DNA from: Paenibacillus solanacearum
GTDB taxonomy: Bacteria > Bacillota > Bacilli > Paenibacillales > NBRC-103111
Assembly (NCBI RefSeq): GCF_910593845.1
Contig: NZ_CAJVAS010000006.1
Span: 124,001 to 188,000 of the forward strand
Length of the DNA: 64,000 nucleotides
Direction: 5' to 3'
The notes below the pieces were generated by a model. The model saw only the letters and a list, made by a program, of their open reading frames with translations, was not told the origin of the DNA and did no database searches. This document shows, in pieces, positions 43,277 to 53,035 of the stretch (positions are counted from its first letter, which is position 1; every line of letters starts with the position of its first letter). Position numbers and translations under genes: made by a program.

Positions 43277-45604
43277 ATGGCAACCGTATCCGCCAGTCTG
43301 GATTTGTTTTCTCAGTTTTCGAGAACGATGGAGCGTTCGCAAAACAACATGCAGTCGACCGTCAGAGTGGCCGAAAGGCTGCAAAGGACGCTGCAGGCCC
43401 GGTTTCAGTTTAATATCGATACAAGTGCGACTGTGAACCACTTGGAACGAATACTGCTGTTAGTCCGCAGCATTCGCAGCGTATCCATGATTCGGATTGG
43501 ATTCGCGATCAATAAAAGCGATATTATACGGCAATTAGCTCGAATCCAAATCGTGGTGCCTGTCAGAGTTGTCTTTGCAGCAGCGGCGATCCTGGTTCAA
43601 GCGCAGCAAATCCGGCAAAACATTTTGCAAGTACTTGGAAATGGCATACTGCAGTTTTTTCTCAAGCTCCCCTCGACGCTTATGAGCGCATTTAAAGGAG
43701 TTAAAACGCAAGCTCGTCGTCTGTTCGACTCGGTCAAACGTATTTGGGCTCCAAAGAATGCCATCGCCGATAAACCTCAAGACGCCGGGGAAAAGGCAGC
43801 ATCAGATAATCCGAAAAAGGGTAAAGGCTTTAATCTGCTGGGCAGTGTCAAAGGGCTCGCAGGTAAAGCGTTTGACAAGTTGGCTATGCCTTCAATGAAA
43901 GCAGCCATGGAAGAGGAGTCCTTGCGAGATTTGCTTATTGCGCGGACAGGCGATGAACAGCTTGGCTCCGCTATGTTCGATAAGTTTAAAAAGGACGGTC
44001 TTAAATCCGGGGTTAGCGTGGCAGATAATATTAAAGGAGTTCTCTCCTTCATGCCCGTCGCAGAGGACACCAAACAATTATCCGATATGACGCATATGGC
44101 CCAGCGGCTTGCTGCGCTTGATCCCGAAGGAAAAGGGATGGGCGGTGCGGTTTCTTCCGTCAAAGATATGATGAAGGGCGATTTTAAATCCCTCAAGGAA
44201 AAGTTTAATGTTAGCGAAACGTCAATCCAATCCGCTGGTTTGGAGAGCTTGGCAAAGAAAGGCGATAATAAAGGACTGATTGAATCAATCGGTAAGCTGC
44301 TGGAGCAAAATAACTTGGGCGAGCAGGCCTTCGACAGAGTTCTGAATTCGCCGTTAAAGCAAGTGGAAAAACTGAAAAACAATTTGACCGGCTCGCTGGC
44401 GGAAGCCGGACGAGGAGCAATCGCGGCGATCCTCCCTCTATTCCAGAAGCTGAACCAGGCGTTTGACGAAGGCAAGTTTAAACCTTTCTTTGATGCGCTG
44501 CAAACGGGATTGCGAGCTGCGGCAGTTCTTATCGTCCCGCTAGCTGAAGGAGCATTATGGTTTGTAGGCATGATTCAAAATAACTGGCCCTTAATTAGTC
44601 AAATTTTCGCAGGAATAGCGTCGATGATCGGGGTAATGTTGATCCCTCAATTGTGGGCGATGATTCCTCCTTTACTAGCGATGATTCCGCCGATTTTGAC
44701 TCAAGCAGGCCTATGGCTTACTGCGACCTGGCCGATCTTGCTTGTTGCTGCGTTAATAGGCTTTTTAGTTTATGTGCTGTTGCAATGCGGCGTCACCTTT
44801 GCTGAAATCATTGGATTTATTACAGGCTCGTTTATGACGCTGGTAGGTATTGTATGGAATACGCTGGCACTTATTGTGAATTATTTTCTCAGTTTGGTTG
44901 AATTTATAGCAAATATGTTTTTCGATCCGGTGTATGCAATCAATAAATTGTTTTACGATCTAGTCGTCACTTTCGGTGGTTATATGTACTCTATGCTTCG
45001 AAGTGCAGAGGATTTTGCGGGCGGATTTATGACAAGCATATTAGATGGAATAAACGAAGCACTTAAAGGGTTTAACTGGTTAAGTGACGCCATAAAAAAA
45101 ATGACGGGTGTAGATTTGGGGCAAGCCGGCTTGTTCAATTCTTCCAATATACATGCATTAAGTGACGAGCTTAAGAACACAATGGACTTGTTGCAAAAAC
45201 CGACCACCAATAAGTTCGTTGTGTCCATCCCCCGCATGGGCTATAAAGACTTGAAAAACGAGTTTGACTATGGCTACAAAATTGGGCACGAATTCACGAA
45301 CAGCCTATCCATTAAGTCGCCGTCAGACGAAGAACCGGAATATTCCAACAAGCTGTCGAACATTAATCGCGTCAATGAAATCGGGTCCATTAAAGATACG
45401 GTAGACGTGTCCAGCGAAGATCTGAAAGTGATGCGCGATCTTGCGGAGATGGAGAACATACAGAACTTCGTTACGCTTACTCCGACGGTTCAAGTGACGA
45501 CGGGGGATATTCGCCATGAAATGGATGTCAACGATATGATTTTCCGCATTGAGCAGGTGATGCAGCAAGAGATCTCCAATTCGGCGCAGGGGGTGTACAC
45601 GTAG
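43277..45604 (+). CDS. xkdO: Tape measure protein
   Basis: 775 residues. Helical N-terminal half with coiled-coil-like stretches, Lys-rich centre, and long hydrophobic segments at about 415-560 (FVGMIQNNWPLISQIFAGIA, TWPILLVAALIGFLVYVLL), typical for tape measure proteins. Sets tail length and helps tube insertion. ATG 43277 has AAAGGAGGA. Shorter than PBSX XkdO (about 1330 residues), so a shorter tail is predicted. Upstream region shows more AT-rich codons than the baseplate genes. Confidence 0.88.
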   Translation: MATVSASLDLFSQFSRTMERSQNNMQSTVRVAERLQRTLQARFQFNIDTSATVNHLERILLLVRSIRSVSMIRIGFAINKSDIIRQLARIQIVVPVRVVFAAAAILVQAQQIRQNILQVLGNGILQFFLKLPSTLMSAFKGVKTQARRLFDSVKRIWAPKNAIADKPQDAGEKAASDNPKKGKGFNLLGSVKGLAGKAFDKLAMPSMKAAMEEESLRDLLIARTGDEQLGSAMFDKFKKDGLKSGVSVADNIKGVLSFMPVAEDTKQLSDMTHMAQRLAALDPEGKGMGGAVSSVKDMMKGDFKSLKEKFNVSETSIQSAGLESLAKKGDNKGLIESIGKLLEQNNLGEQAFDRVLNSPLKQVEKLKNNLTGSLAEAGRGAIAAILPLFQKLNQAFDEGKFKPFFDALQTGLRAAAVLIVPLAEGALWFVGMIQNNWPLISQIFAGIASMIGVMLIPQLWAMIPPLLAMIPPILTQAGLWLTATWPILLVAALIGFLVYVLLQCGVTFAEIIGFITGSFMTLVGIVWNTLALIVNYFLSLVEFIANMFFDPVYAINKLFYDLVVTFGGYMYSMLRSAEDFAGGFMTSILDGINEALKGFNWLSDAIKKMTGVDLGQAGLFNSSNIHALSDELKNTMDLLQKPTTNKFVVSIPRMGYKDLKNEFDYGYKIGHEFTNSLSIKSPSDEEPEYSNKLSNINRVNEIGSIKDTVDVSSEDLKVMRDLAEMENIQNFVTLTPTVQVTTGDIRHEMDVNDMIFRIEQVMQQEISNSAQGVYT

Positions 45605-46347
45605 TGGAGACCGGCGGATACGGCATTTTTTTAAGCTGGAACAATCAGGAGGAAGGCTTCCGCATACCGGTCAATCCGGAATCGCTGGAAGTGAAGGAGT
45701 CCGGGCAGGGCAAGACGTATAACATTGTCGGTCCGGGCGGCAGCACAGACGAAACGAGGGCCGGAGAGATCAACGTCATTCTAAGTCCGAAGCTCAAAGA
45801 AATTCAATTCAGCAGCATTTTTCCGGCGGTGGAATATCCGTTTGTTCATGATAAGGCGACATTGTTTCCGCCAATGAAGTACGTCAACGACATCCGACGA
45901 TGGATGGAGACGAAGCATCCGATCCGGTTCATTTTTGTCAAGCAATATGCGACGTTGAAAAAGGTAATGGACAACGATATCAAAAAAGATATTGTCATCC
46001 CGGCCTCGATCGAAAGCTTCGAATGGAAAGAAGTTGCCGGTTCGCCCGGGGACATCGAGTACAGCTTGTCCTTAAAAGAGTATGTATTTTACTCGGCGCG
46101 CAAAGCGGTGGTGCGAAGGAACGAGTTCGGGGAGGAAACGGTCGTGCAGCTTCCGCCGGATCGGCCCGACGAGCGGGTTAGGCCGGAAATGTATGCCCTT
46201 CGTCCGGGGGAAGGCTTGTGGCATGTCGCCCGTCTCTTATTGAATGATGAGAGCCGATACCGGGAAATTCAGGAGCTGAACGGAATTTCGGATGTGCAGC
46301 TGCGACGACTCCCTGTCGGTATGGTGCTCAGGATTCCTCAAAATTAG
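45604..46347 (+). CDS. xkdP: LysM-containing tail/baseplate protein (XkdP)
   Basis: 247 residues. N-terminal domain with FRIPVNPESLEVKESGQGKT, typical of XkdP/YqbP, and a C-terminal LysM (ALRPGEGLWHVARLLLNDES, RLPVGMVLRIPQ). Connects tape measure end and hub. GTG 45604 overlaps the stop of the tape measure gene. Confidence 0.88.
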   Translation: METGGYGIFLSWNNQEEGFRIPVNPESLEVKESGQGKTYNIVGPGGSTDETRAGEINVILSPKLKEIQFSSIFPAVEYPFVHDKATLFPPMKYVNDIRRWMETKHPIRFIFVKQYATLKKVMDNDIKKDIVIPASIESFEWKEVAGSPGDIEYSLSLKEYVFYSARKAVVRRNEFGEETVVQLPPDRPDERVRPEMYALRPGEGLWHVARLLLNDESRYREIQELNGISDVQLRRLPVGMVLRIPQN

Positions 46348-46359
46348 GAGTGAGGCGGC

Positions 46360-47352
46360 ATGTTAACGATCATCATCGATAATAAAGACGGCATGATGTG
46401 GGATATTTCCGGAATCGTTCCGGAGGCGTCGTACAAAACAAGCCGGATCGGCAAAGCGTCCACGTTTGAATTCAAGCTCGTTCACGGCGGTTTGTATCAA
46501 TCGGCCGATTTTAAAATCAATGTAGGCGATATCGTTCGAGTGCGGCATAACGAGACGAATTTATTTTACGGGTTCATTTTTACGATCGAGGAGGGCCGTG
46601 GTGAGGAAGTGAGCGTTTCGGCATACGATCAGCTGCGCTACTTGCAGGCCAATGAGTCCTATCAGTTTTTCGATATGACCGCGACCGATATGATCAGGCT
46701 TATCGCTAAAGATTTTGAGCTGAATGTCGGAACACTGGATGATACGGGGTATAAAATTCCCGCCATGATTGAAGACAATAAGAAGCTGTTCGATATCATC
46801 TGCAAAGCGCTGACGTTCACTCTACAATCCACAGGACGCAACTATGTGTTGTTTGACAATTTCGGAGAGCTCACGCTGCGCAATATCGAAGAGTTGACAT
46901 TGGATTGCTCCCTTGGAGATATGAGCTTGCTGTACGATTACAAGCATAAACGTTCGATCGAGGATGCGTACAATGTCGTAAAGCTGGTTCAAGAAAACAA
47001 GGAAAAGCAGTTGCATCGTGAATACGTTCTAATGAACAGCAACAATATCAGGAAATGGGGGAAGCTGCAGTATTTCCAAATCATTGACGAGAAGCTGAAT
47101 ACGGCCCAAGTCAATGAAAAGCTGGAGACGACCATGCGTTTGAGAAATCGTGAGAAACGCAGCTTCCATATGGATGCTCTAGGCGATTCCCGCGTTCGCG
47201 CGGGATTTTACGTTTCGGTCAATATTTCGGAGCTTGGGCTGGATCAATTTTTCCTCGTGAATGAGTGCAAGCATAAATTCGACGGCATGGACCATACGAT
47301 GTCGTTGGAGCTGATAGGGGTGTTTCAAGGTGGGTTTACTGGAGATTATTAA
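46360..47352 (+). CDS. xkdQ: Baseplate hub protein (XkdQ)
   Basis: 330 residues. Begins with a beta-rich domain as in gp27-like hubs (IIPEAS-type strand pairs, YKTSRIGKASTFEFKLVHGG) and ends with a conserved DQFFLVNECKHKF segment. XkdQ is the hub that carries the spike. ATG 46360 with AGGAGTGAGG upstream. Overlaps the next gene by 23 bp. Confidence 0.85.
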   Translation: MLTIIIDNKDGMMWDISGIVPEASYKTSRIGKASTFEFKLVHGGLYQSADFKINVGDIVRVRHNETNLFYGFIFTIEEGRGEEVSVSAYDQLRYLQANESYQFFDMTATDMIRLIAKDFELNVGTLDDTGYKIPAMIEDNKKLFDIICKALTFTLQSTGRNYVLFDNFGELTLRNIEELTLDCSLGDMSLLYDYKHKRSIEDAYNVVKLVQENKEKQLHREYVLMNSNNIRKWGKLQYFQIIDEKLNTAQVNEKLETTMRLRNREKRSFHMDALGDSRVRAGFYVSVNISELGLDQFFLVNECKHKFDGMDHTMSLELIGVFQGGFTGDY

Positions 47353-47653
47353 GCAAGCAGGTGCCGGAGCGGTGGAAGCGGGGTATCCGGTATCGATCTT
47401 ATTCGGCGTCGTATTGAACGATGCACCGCTGGAGATTCACGTCGATCAACGCTTTACGTTAACGGAGCCTTTTTTGATCGTGCCGGAACGGCTTACGCCA
47501 TATGAAGCAGATCTTAAACATGCGCATGGTGAAAATACGGCGGAAGCACTGGCCGAGCCTCTTGTGATTCGACGCGGGCTGGAAATAGACGACAAGGTGC
47601 TGCTGCTGCGCATACAGGGCGGCCAGCAGTTCATTGTTTTGGACAGGTGGTGA
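47330..47653 (+). CDS. xkdR: DUF2577 tail protein (XkdR)
   Basis: 107 residues. GTG 47330 has CAAGGTGG overlap within xkdQ. DUF2577 pattern: AVEAGYPVSILFGVVLNDAPLEI, VPERLTPYEADL, DDKVLLLRIQGGQQFIVLDRW. Small baseplate component of unknown exact position. Confidence 0.85.
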   Translation: MGLLEIIKQAGAGAVEAGYPVSILFGVVLNDAPLEIHVDQRFTLTEPFLIVPERLTPYEADLKHAHGENTAEALAEPLVIRRGLEIDDKVLLLRIQGGQQFIVLDRW

Positions 47654-47657
47654 TGTC

Positions 47658-48062
47658 ATGATCCCGCGCAGCAGCATCGATCAATTTAACGTTAAGCTGA
47701 CGCAGCAGCCATCACTGACGTACCGGCTGGACCCGGAAACCCAGCGTATCGCAGGCAAAATTGACCGTGTCGACGCCGTCAAGCAAGCTGCGTTCAAAAT
47801 TTTGCAAACGGCGCGTTTTGAGCATGCTATCTACGGCAGCAATTACGGCAGCGAGCTGCAGAGTATGCCTGGGAGCAGCTCTTCGTACATCCATTCCGAC
47901 TTGGCCAGGCGCGTCAGGGAGGCGCTGATGCAGGACGATCGCATCAAGGATATACGAGATATGGAGATTGTGGTCAATGGCAGCGAGGCTTTCGTTACAT
48001 TCACGGTTTTGTCGCAATACGGTAATTTCCAACTGACCAAGGAGGTGGGACAAGATGTTTGA
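47658..48062 (+). CDS. xkdS: DUF2634 baseplate wedge protein (XkdS)
   Basis: 134 residues; gp25-like lysozyme fold without catalytic role. Key stretch YRLDPETQRIAGKIDRVDAV and YGSNYGSELQS. ATG 47658 has AGGTGGTGAT; the frame further upstream overlaps xkdR. Overlaps xkdT by 8 bp. Confidence 0.88.
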   Translation: MIPRSSIDQFNVKLTQQPSLTYRLDPETQRIAGKIDRVDAVKQAAFKILQTARFEHAIYGSNYGSELQSMPGSSSSYIHSDLARRVREALMQDDRIKDIRDMEIVVNGSEAFVTFTVLSQYGNFQLTKEVGQDV

Positions 48063-49092
48063 GAACCAAAGCTACGAAGCCGTCTTGCAGCGAATGCTGG
48101 GCCGTGTTCCTGACAGTATCGATAAACGGGAAGGAAGCATCATCTACGATGCGCTGGCCCCGGCGGCGGCGGAACTGGCCCAAGCGTATATTGAGCTTGA
48201 TCGCGTATTGCGTCTCGGATATGTCAGCACGTCGGAAGGGGAGTATCTGGAAAGAAGGGCCGAGGAGCAAAATATCGTGAAACGGCAGGCGACCAAAGCG
48301 ATCCGGGAAGGCACGTTCAATATTGCCGTGAAAGCAGGAGAGCGCTTCTATATCGACGGTCTGCACTACAAGGTAATTGAAGCGGGCATAAAGGCGAAGC
48401 TGGAATGCGAAACGGCGGGAGCGATCGGCAATGGGCCGCTTGGCGCTTTACTGCCTGTGCAAAATATCCCCGGCCTTACTACAGCGGTCATCGGTACGAT
48501 TCTGGTTCCGGGCACAGACACGGAAACGAATGCCTCGCTGAAGGAACGATACAAGCAAAAAATAACCCGTCCCGCAACAAGCGGCAATAAAGGCCACTAT
48601 TTGCAATGGGCCGGCGACGTGCCGGGTGTCGGGGGAGCGAAGGTATTCCCGCTCTGGGACGGACCGAAGACGGTAAAAGTGGTCATCGTCGATGCGACCT
48701 ATGCACCTGCTTCGCAGGAGCTTGTCGACAAAGTGCAGCAATATATCGACCCCTTGCCGGAGCAGGGCAAAGGAGCGGGGATGGCACCGATTGGCGCACA
48801 TGTGACGGTAGAGAGCGCGACGGAGAAAACGATTGACCTGTCTGCTGCGCTGACGCTCGCTCCCGGGAGGACGCTGGCCGAGGCGCAGCAGGAAGCGGAG
48901 CAAAGCCTTGACGATTATTTGAAAACGATCGCATTCAAGGATACCGTCGTCCGCTATGCGCAAATCGGGGCGTTGCTGCTCAATTTGCCCAGCGTCATTG
49001 ACCACTCGAATCTTACGGTTAACGGCGGAACCGGCAACGTTGCCCTGCTTGAAACCGAAATACCGAAACGCGGGACGGTGAGCTTGAATTGA
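48055..49092 (+). CDS. xkdT: Baseplate J-like protein (XkdT)
   Basis: 345 residues. Baseplate J family: DKREGSIIYDALAPAAAEL at the start, TKAIREGTFNI, NASLKERYKQKI and VPGVGGAKVFPLWDG. Part of the wedge that triggers sheath contraction. ATG 48055 inside the end of xkdS, preceded by AAGGAGGTGG. Confidence 0.93.
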   Translation: MFENQSYEAVLQRMLGRVPDSIDKREGSIIYDALAPAAAELAQAYIELDRVLRLGYVSTSEGEYLERRAEEQNIVKRQATKAIREGTFNIAVKAGERFYIDGLHYKVIEAGIKAKLECETAGAIGNGPLGALLPVQNIPGLTTAVIGTILVPGTDTETNASLKERYKQKITRPATSGNKGHYLQWAGDVPGVGGAKVFPLWDGPKTVKVVIVDATYAPASQELVDKVQQYIDPLPEQGKGAGMAPIGAHVTVESATEKTIDLSAALTLAPGRTLAEAQQEAEQSLDDYLKTIAFKDTVVRYAQIGALLLNLPSVIDHSNLTVNGGTGNVALLETEIPKRGTVSLN

Positions 49093-49622
49093 CCGGACAT
49101 TTGATCAGCTACTTGCCGAAGTACTATGCGGAAGTTCGCGAAATGAACGAAATTATGGACACCGAGGGGCAGGAGTTCGGCGATCTGGAGGCGGCGCTCG
49201 AAGGGACGCTAAACCAATTTTTCGTTGATACGGCTACTTGGGGGTTGGTCCAGTGGGAGAGGGAATTCGATATCCCGCAGGATAACAGCAAGCCTGTCAA
49301 CGAGCGCCGATCTGTCATTAAGTCGAAGCTGCGCGGTACAGGAACCGTGACCGTCGAACTGATTCAAAGCGTCGCGCAATCGTATGATCGCGGCATGGTG
49401 GAAGTTGTGGATACGGCGGGGCAGTATGCCATAGAGATCAATTTCGTGGATACGGTGGGACTTCCGCCGAATTTGGACGATCTGAAGGCGGCGATCGAAG
49501 AAATCAAGCCTGCGCACTTGGCGATGAGTTTTCATTTCCGCTACTTGATGGTTGCGGAAGTCGATGCTTTCACGATTGACCAGATTGACAATGTAACGCT
49601 TGATAAATTTGCATGGGGGTGA
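49089..49622 (+). CDS. xkdU: YmfQ/DUF2313 baseplate protein (XkdU)
   Basis: 177 residues from TTG 49089, overlapping the xkdT stop. Family pattern: SYLPKYYAEVREMNEIM at the start, TWGLVQWEREFDIP, RRSVIKSKLRGTGTVT, and IEEIKPAHLAMSF. Connects wedge to fibres. Followed by the first fibre gene at 5 bp. Confidence 0.88.
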   Translation: MTGHLISYLPKYYAEVREMNEIMDTEGQEFGDLEAALEGTLNQFFVDTATWGLVQWEREFDIPQDNSKPVNERRSVIKSKLRGTGTVTVELIQSVAQSYDRGMVEVVDTAGQYAIEINFVDTVGLPPNLDDLKAAIEEIKPAHLAMSFHFRYLMVAEVDAFTIDQIDNVTLDKFAWG

Positions 49623-49627
49623 TCCTG

Positions 49628-50197
49628 ATGGCCAATCCGAAAACACCGAACCTGGGATTAAATAAAATCGACCGAACGTCGCCGTCGACGACGACATTCA
49701 ACACGAAGACGTATCTTGACGACAATGCGGATGTCATCGATGAGAAATTCGACGTGACCGCAGGGCATAAGCATGACGGGACGGCAGGGAACGGGCCGAA
49801 GCTTACGGCAAGCGCGCTGGCAAACGGTGCCGCAACCGATGCCGTCATCGGCAACCGGACCGTCGATCAGGCGATTGCGGCAGCGCTTGCCGATACGGGC
49901 AGCGTTACGCAGCTGCTGTCTTTCATGGCCAAAACGCTGAAGTCCGTGAAAGGAACGGAAAACTGGAAAGACGAAGCGGCGACCACGCTGGCTGCTGCGT
50001 ACGCTCATGCCACAAACACCTCGAATCCGCATAACGTAACTGCGGCCCAGATCGGCGCGGAAACGCCGGCAGGCGCACAGGCCAAGGCCGATAACGCCCG
50101 GAAGGACAGTGCCAAGGAATTCGTGCTGGAAGTGCGGACGAGCGATCCGGCAAGCCCGGTCGTGGGGCGGATCTGGTATCGCAGTGATTTGGAATAG
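49628..50197 (+). CDS. Short tail fibre / fibre base protein
   Basis: 189 residues. Begins NPKTPNLGLNKIDRTSPSTT, common for XkdV-like fibre N-termini that bind the baseplate, contains the fibre motif NPHNVTAAQIGAET, and ends VGRIWYRSDLE, typical of Bacillota fibre chains. ATG 49628 with GGGGGTGAT upstream. Probably forms the proximal part, with the long protein behind it as the distal, variable part. Confidence 0.8.
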   Translation: MANPKTPNLGLNKIDRTSPSTTTFNTKTYLDDNADVIDEKFDVTAGHKHDGTAGNGPKLTASALANGAATDAVIGNRTVDQAIAAALADTGSVTQLLSFMAKTLKSVKGTENWKDEAATTLAAAYAHATNTSNPHNVTAAQIGAETPAGAQAKADNARKDSAKEFVLEVRTSDPASPVVGRIWYRSDLE

Positions 50198-50208
50198 GGG
50201 GTGAGCCA

Positions 50209-52974
50209 ATGGCAACTGTTAATATTCCAGCTGATAGAGAGATAACATCTACTGGAACTTGGGATAATAATAGTAATAACCTATATGGCGGCGGGACTGA
50301 TTTTAATTACAATAGAATAGCAAACTATATCCCAGCAGGGTCAACAATAAACTCCGCAACAGCCTACTTGAACGCCATTTATTGGCCTTGGGGACTTCCG
50401 GGATTTACTCACAGATTTGAGGCTGGTTCAGCTTGGACAGACTTCGACTTTGGTTACAGTGGTTCACAAATTACACTAGATGTGACAAGCGCAGTACAAC
50501 AAGCACTCAATGCAGGAACTGGGGTGGGTGGTTCCGTATCGCTTGCCACTTATTGGTATGAATATGCATACGGCGAGAACGCCACATACGACTCGTACAT
50601 TGCTGTAACTTATACGCCGCCTAACGTCAAACCGAATCCTCCGTCAGTGTCATATAGTGTATCAAGCCCGACGAACGCTGGGACCTTCAACGTCAACTGG
50701 GGCTTTAGCGATCCTGACGGGGGCGACTACCAGACTGCATACCAAATCGTAGGATCTAATAATAGCTGGGCCAGCTGGGGGTACGACTCCGGGAAGGTGG
50801 CCGATGGTAATGCACGGTCTAGAGCAGTATCCGTTGGCGAAGGTAACTGGCAGTTTGCCGTTAGTGTCTGGGACTCCAGAGACGTGTGGTCTGACTGGGG
50901 GGGGTTCGGCAACATCCAGATAGACAGGACGCCACCGACCGTCTCAGGAGGGACTGCTTCACCGCGGTACATCAATGTCCAGCCTAACAATACCTTCCAA
51001 GTCGAGGTTACAGTCACCGATAATCTGTCCGGAGTCTCTATCGTCCGATTTCCGACGGCGGGTCCGGGCTATGACTTCCAATGGCGAGACGGCGTGAATC
51101 GGGGTGGTGGGAGATGGACCTGTGACATTCCGATCAGTGCGTATAACAACAATGAGGGACAGTACGAAACTCATGTCTATGCCTACGATAATGCAGGGAA
51201 TGTTCAGATGGTTCGACAGGTTATTACTATCGTTGACCGCACACCGCCAACAATCAACTCCGTCTCTCCGCGGCAGAATATAGCCGAAAACGACGCAACC
51301 GTAACAGTAAACCTTACTGAGGCTGGGTCGGGAATGCGGGTCGTCTATGTTGACATCTTCAAACCAGACGGGGCGGCAAGGGCCACGGGTTTACAGGCGA
51401 CCAATGTCGGCGGAGGGAACTGGAGTTCTACCTACAACAATTTCGACATCGATGGCAACTGGTCAATCTGGATATATCCAAGGGACAATGCGGATAACGG
51501 TGGCAGTGTCCTGACTACTGTATTTCGCGATACCGTCAAAGCGGCCGATCCAAACCCGACAGTCAGCAACATCAAGACCACCTCATGCACACTTTCTTGG
51601 AATGCCTTCAATGATCCAGCCCCCAGCTCCGGAAGGAAGACCACTGACGTTTATTTCGGGGAGGGGAATACTGCTGGGTTTACTGGGGAAATGAAGCACA
51701 GCGGTGGCGATGTCGGGAATATTACGAGCCTGAATATCACCGGACTCAAGCCGGGAACACAGTACCGCTATACCGTCACCTATCACGATAATGCCAATCT
51801 CGAATCGAACTATGTATACAAGACGTTTAGGACCAACGTCCTGCCGTCCGTCACCATTACGAGCCCGACAGAGGGGCAATCGCTCAACACAAGGACCCCG
51901 ACCGTCCAGTGGTCATTTAACGATCCCGAGGACGCGCAAACCGCCTTCCTTATCGAGCTAGTTGACGGAGCCTATAGCACGGTTCTCTGGAGCTCTGGGT
52001 GGATATCCGGTAGCCAAAAAAGTTACACCTTGCCAGCGGGCGTAATAACGGCTGATAGTGGCTACTTCCTTCGCATGTTGGTTCGCGACCAAGCCGGCGA
52101 ACAGAGTGGGCCCATAGAGTCAACGAATCGATACTTCATATCGGACACGACGCCACCGATCATCACCAGCCCTCAGGGTTATAGTTATACGAACCAAACC
52201 ACGGGAAATAGGCGAGTGTGGATATATGGCGTGCTTGACACATCGTCAGGAATCAGCATGGTCTACTTTACCGCATATAACGCCCAAGGGGCGGTCGTGG
52301 GCTATGGAAACGCAGGTCAGTCGGGGTCTGACTGGTATGCTGATGTCCCGCTATCGAACATTCAGGGGGAATGGTATGCGGAATTTCAGGCGCAAGACAG
52401 ATCAGGCAACACTTCTCCTGTGGTGGCGGTTCGCTTCTTTGTGGACTCCGTGCGTGCCAACGATCCGAACCCCTCAGCTGTATGGGGGCAGACGAATGCA
52501 ACTATTTTATGGGGCGGCATCTCCGATCCGCCTCCTTCATCGGGGTATATGGATACTAAGCTATGGTTAGGTGAATGGGACGGATCGAACTGGGTCGGGG
52601 CTATGCTTTATAACGGAAATGTAGTCGCAACGGATTCAAGCGTAACAACCCAGTATGTTTCCGGACTAACCCCGGGTAAACGTTACAGGTACACGGTCGC
52701 ACATTACGATAAAGCGGACAATCAGAGCGCATATACATGGCGCGAATTTGTTACTAAGAAGAAGATAGGCGAAATGCGCATGCTGCTCGCCGGTGATGCA
52801 GTACTCGCAATACCGATATATGATCCTAATTCGGGTGTTCTGGGGAATAAACAGGTTCGAATCACGACAACGAATGGCTCTGTAGGCTGTTTTGAGATTA
52901 TACCGACTAACGATCAAAACGCGTCACCGATCCGAGTAATAACCGCCGGAGGAATCAAGTCAATATCAAAGTAA
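50209..52974 (+). CDS. Large multi-domain tail fibre, candidate receptor-binding protein
   Basis: 921 residues. N-terminal beta domain (about 1-140, with ITLDVTSAVQQALN), then serial Ig/fibronectin-like modules: 145-245, GBS-Bsp-like repeats starting IDRTPPTVSGG and VDRTPPTINSV, FN3-like segments with GLKPGTQYRYTVTYHDNANLESNY and its homologue GLTPGKRYRYTVAHYDKADNQSAY, Asn/Gly/Trp/Thr-rich. C-terminal 65 residues (after KKKIGEMRMLLAG) look like a distinct small domain. Codon use is less GC-biased than the baseplate genes, as for recently exchanged fibres. No fibre chaperone follows. Confidence 0.75.
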   Translation: MATVNIPADREITSTGTWDNNSNNLYGGGTDFNYNRIANYIPAGSTINSATAYLNAIYWPWGLPGFTHRFEAGSAWTDFDFGYSGSQITLDVTSAVQQALNAGTGVGGSVSLATYWYEYAYGENATYDSYIAVTYTPPNVKPNPPSVSYSVSSPTNAGTFNVNWGFSDPDGGDYQTAYQIVGSNNSWASWGYDSGKVADGNARSRAVSVGEGNWQFAVSVWDSRDVWSDWGGFGNIQIDRTPPTVSGGTASPRYINVQPNNTFQVEVTVTDNLSGVSIVRFPTAGPGYDFQWRDGVNRGGGRWTCDIPISAYNNNEGQYETHVYAYDNAGNVQMVRQVITIVDRTPPTINSVSPRQNIAENDATVTVNLTEAGSGMRVVYVDIFKPDGAARATGLQATNVGGGNWSSTYNNFDIDGNWSIWIYPRDNADNGGSVLTTVFRDTVKAADPNPTVSNIKTTSCTLSWNAFNDPAPSSGRKTTDVYFGEGNTAGFTGEMKHSGGDVGNITSLNITGLKPGTQYRYTVTYHDNANLESNYVYKTFRTNVLPSVTITSPTEGQSLNTRTPTVQWSFNDPEDAQTAFLIELVDGAYSTVLWSSGWISGSQKSYTLPAGVITADSGYFLRMLVRDQAGEQSGPIESTNRYFISDTTPPIITSPQGYSYTNQTTGNRRVWIYGVLDTSSGISMVYFTAYNAQGAVVGYGNAGQSGSDWYADVPLSNIQGEWYAEFQAQDRSGNTSPVVAVRFFVDSVRANDPNPSAVWGQTNATILWGGISDPPPSSGYMDTKLWLGEWDGSNWVGAMLYNGNVVATDSSVTTQYVSGLTPGKRYRYTVAHYDKADNQSAYTWREFVTKKKIGEMRMLLAGDAVLAIPIYDPNSGVLGNKQVRITTTNGSVGCFEIIPTNDQNASPIRVITAGGIKSISK

Positions 52975-53035
52975 ACGAAGGAGATCCTGAAAAGGGTCTC
53001 CCTTTGAATTTATACAAAAGGAGCGACAATAACCA

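Noticed and set aside
42688..45237. Long minus-strand frames opposite tail genes
   Set aside because: They are shadows of the plus-strand chaperone and tape measure genes, without ribosome binding sites or motifs.
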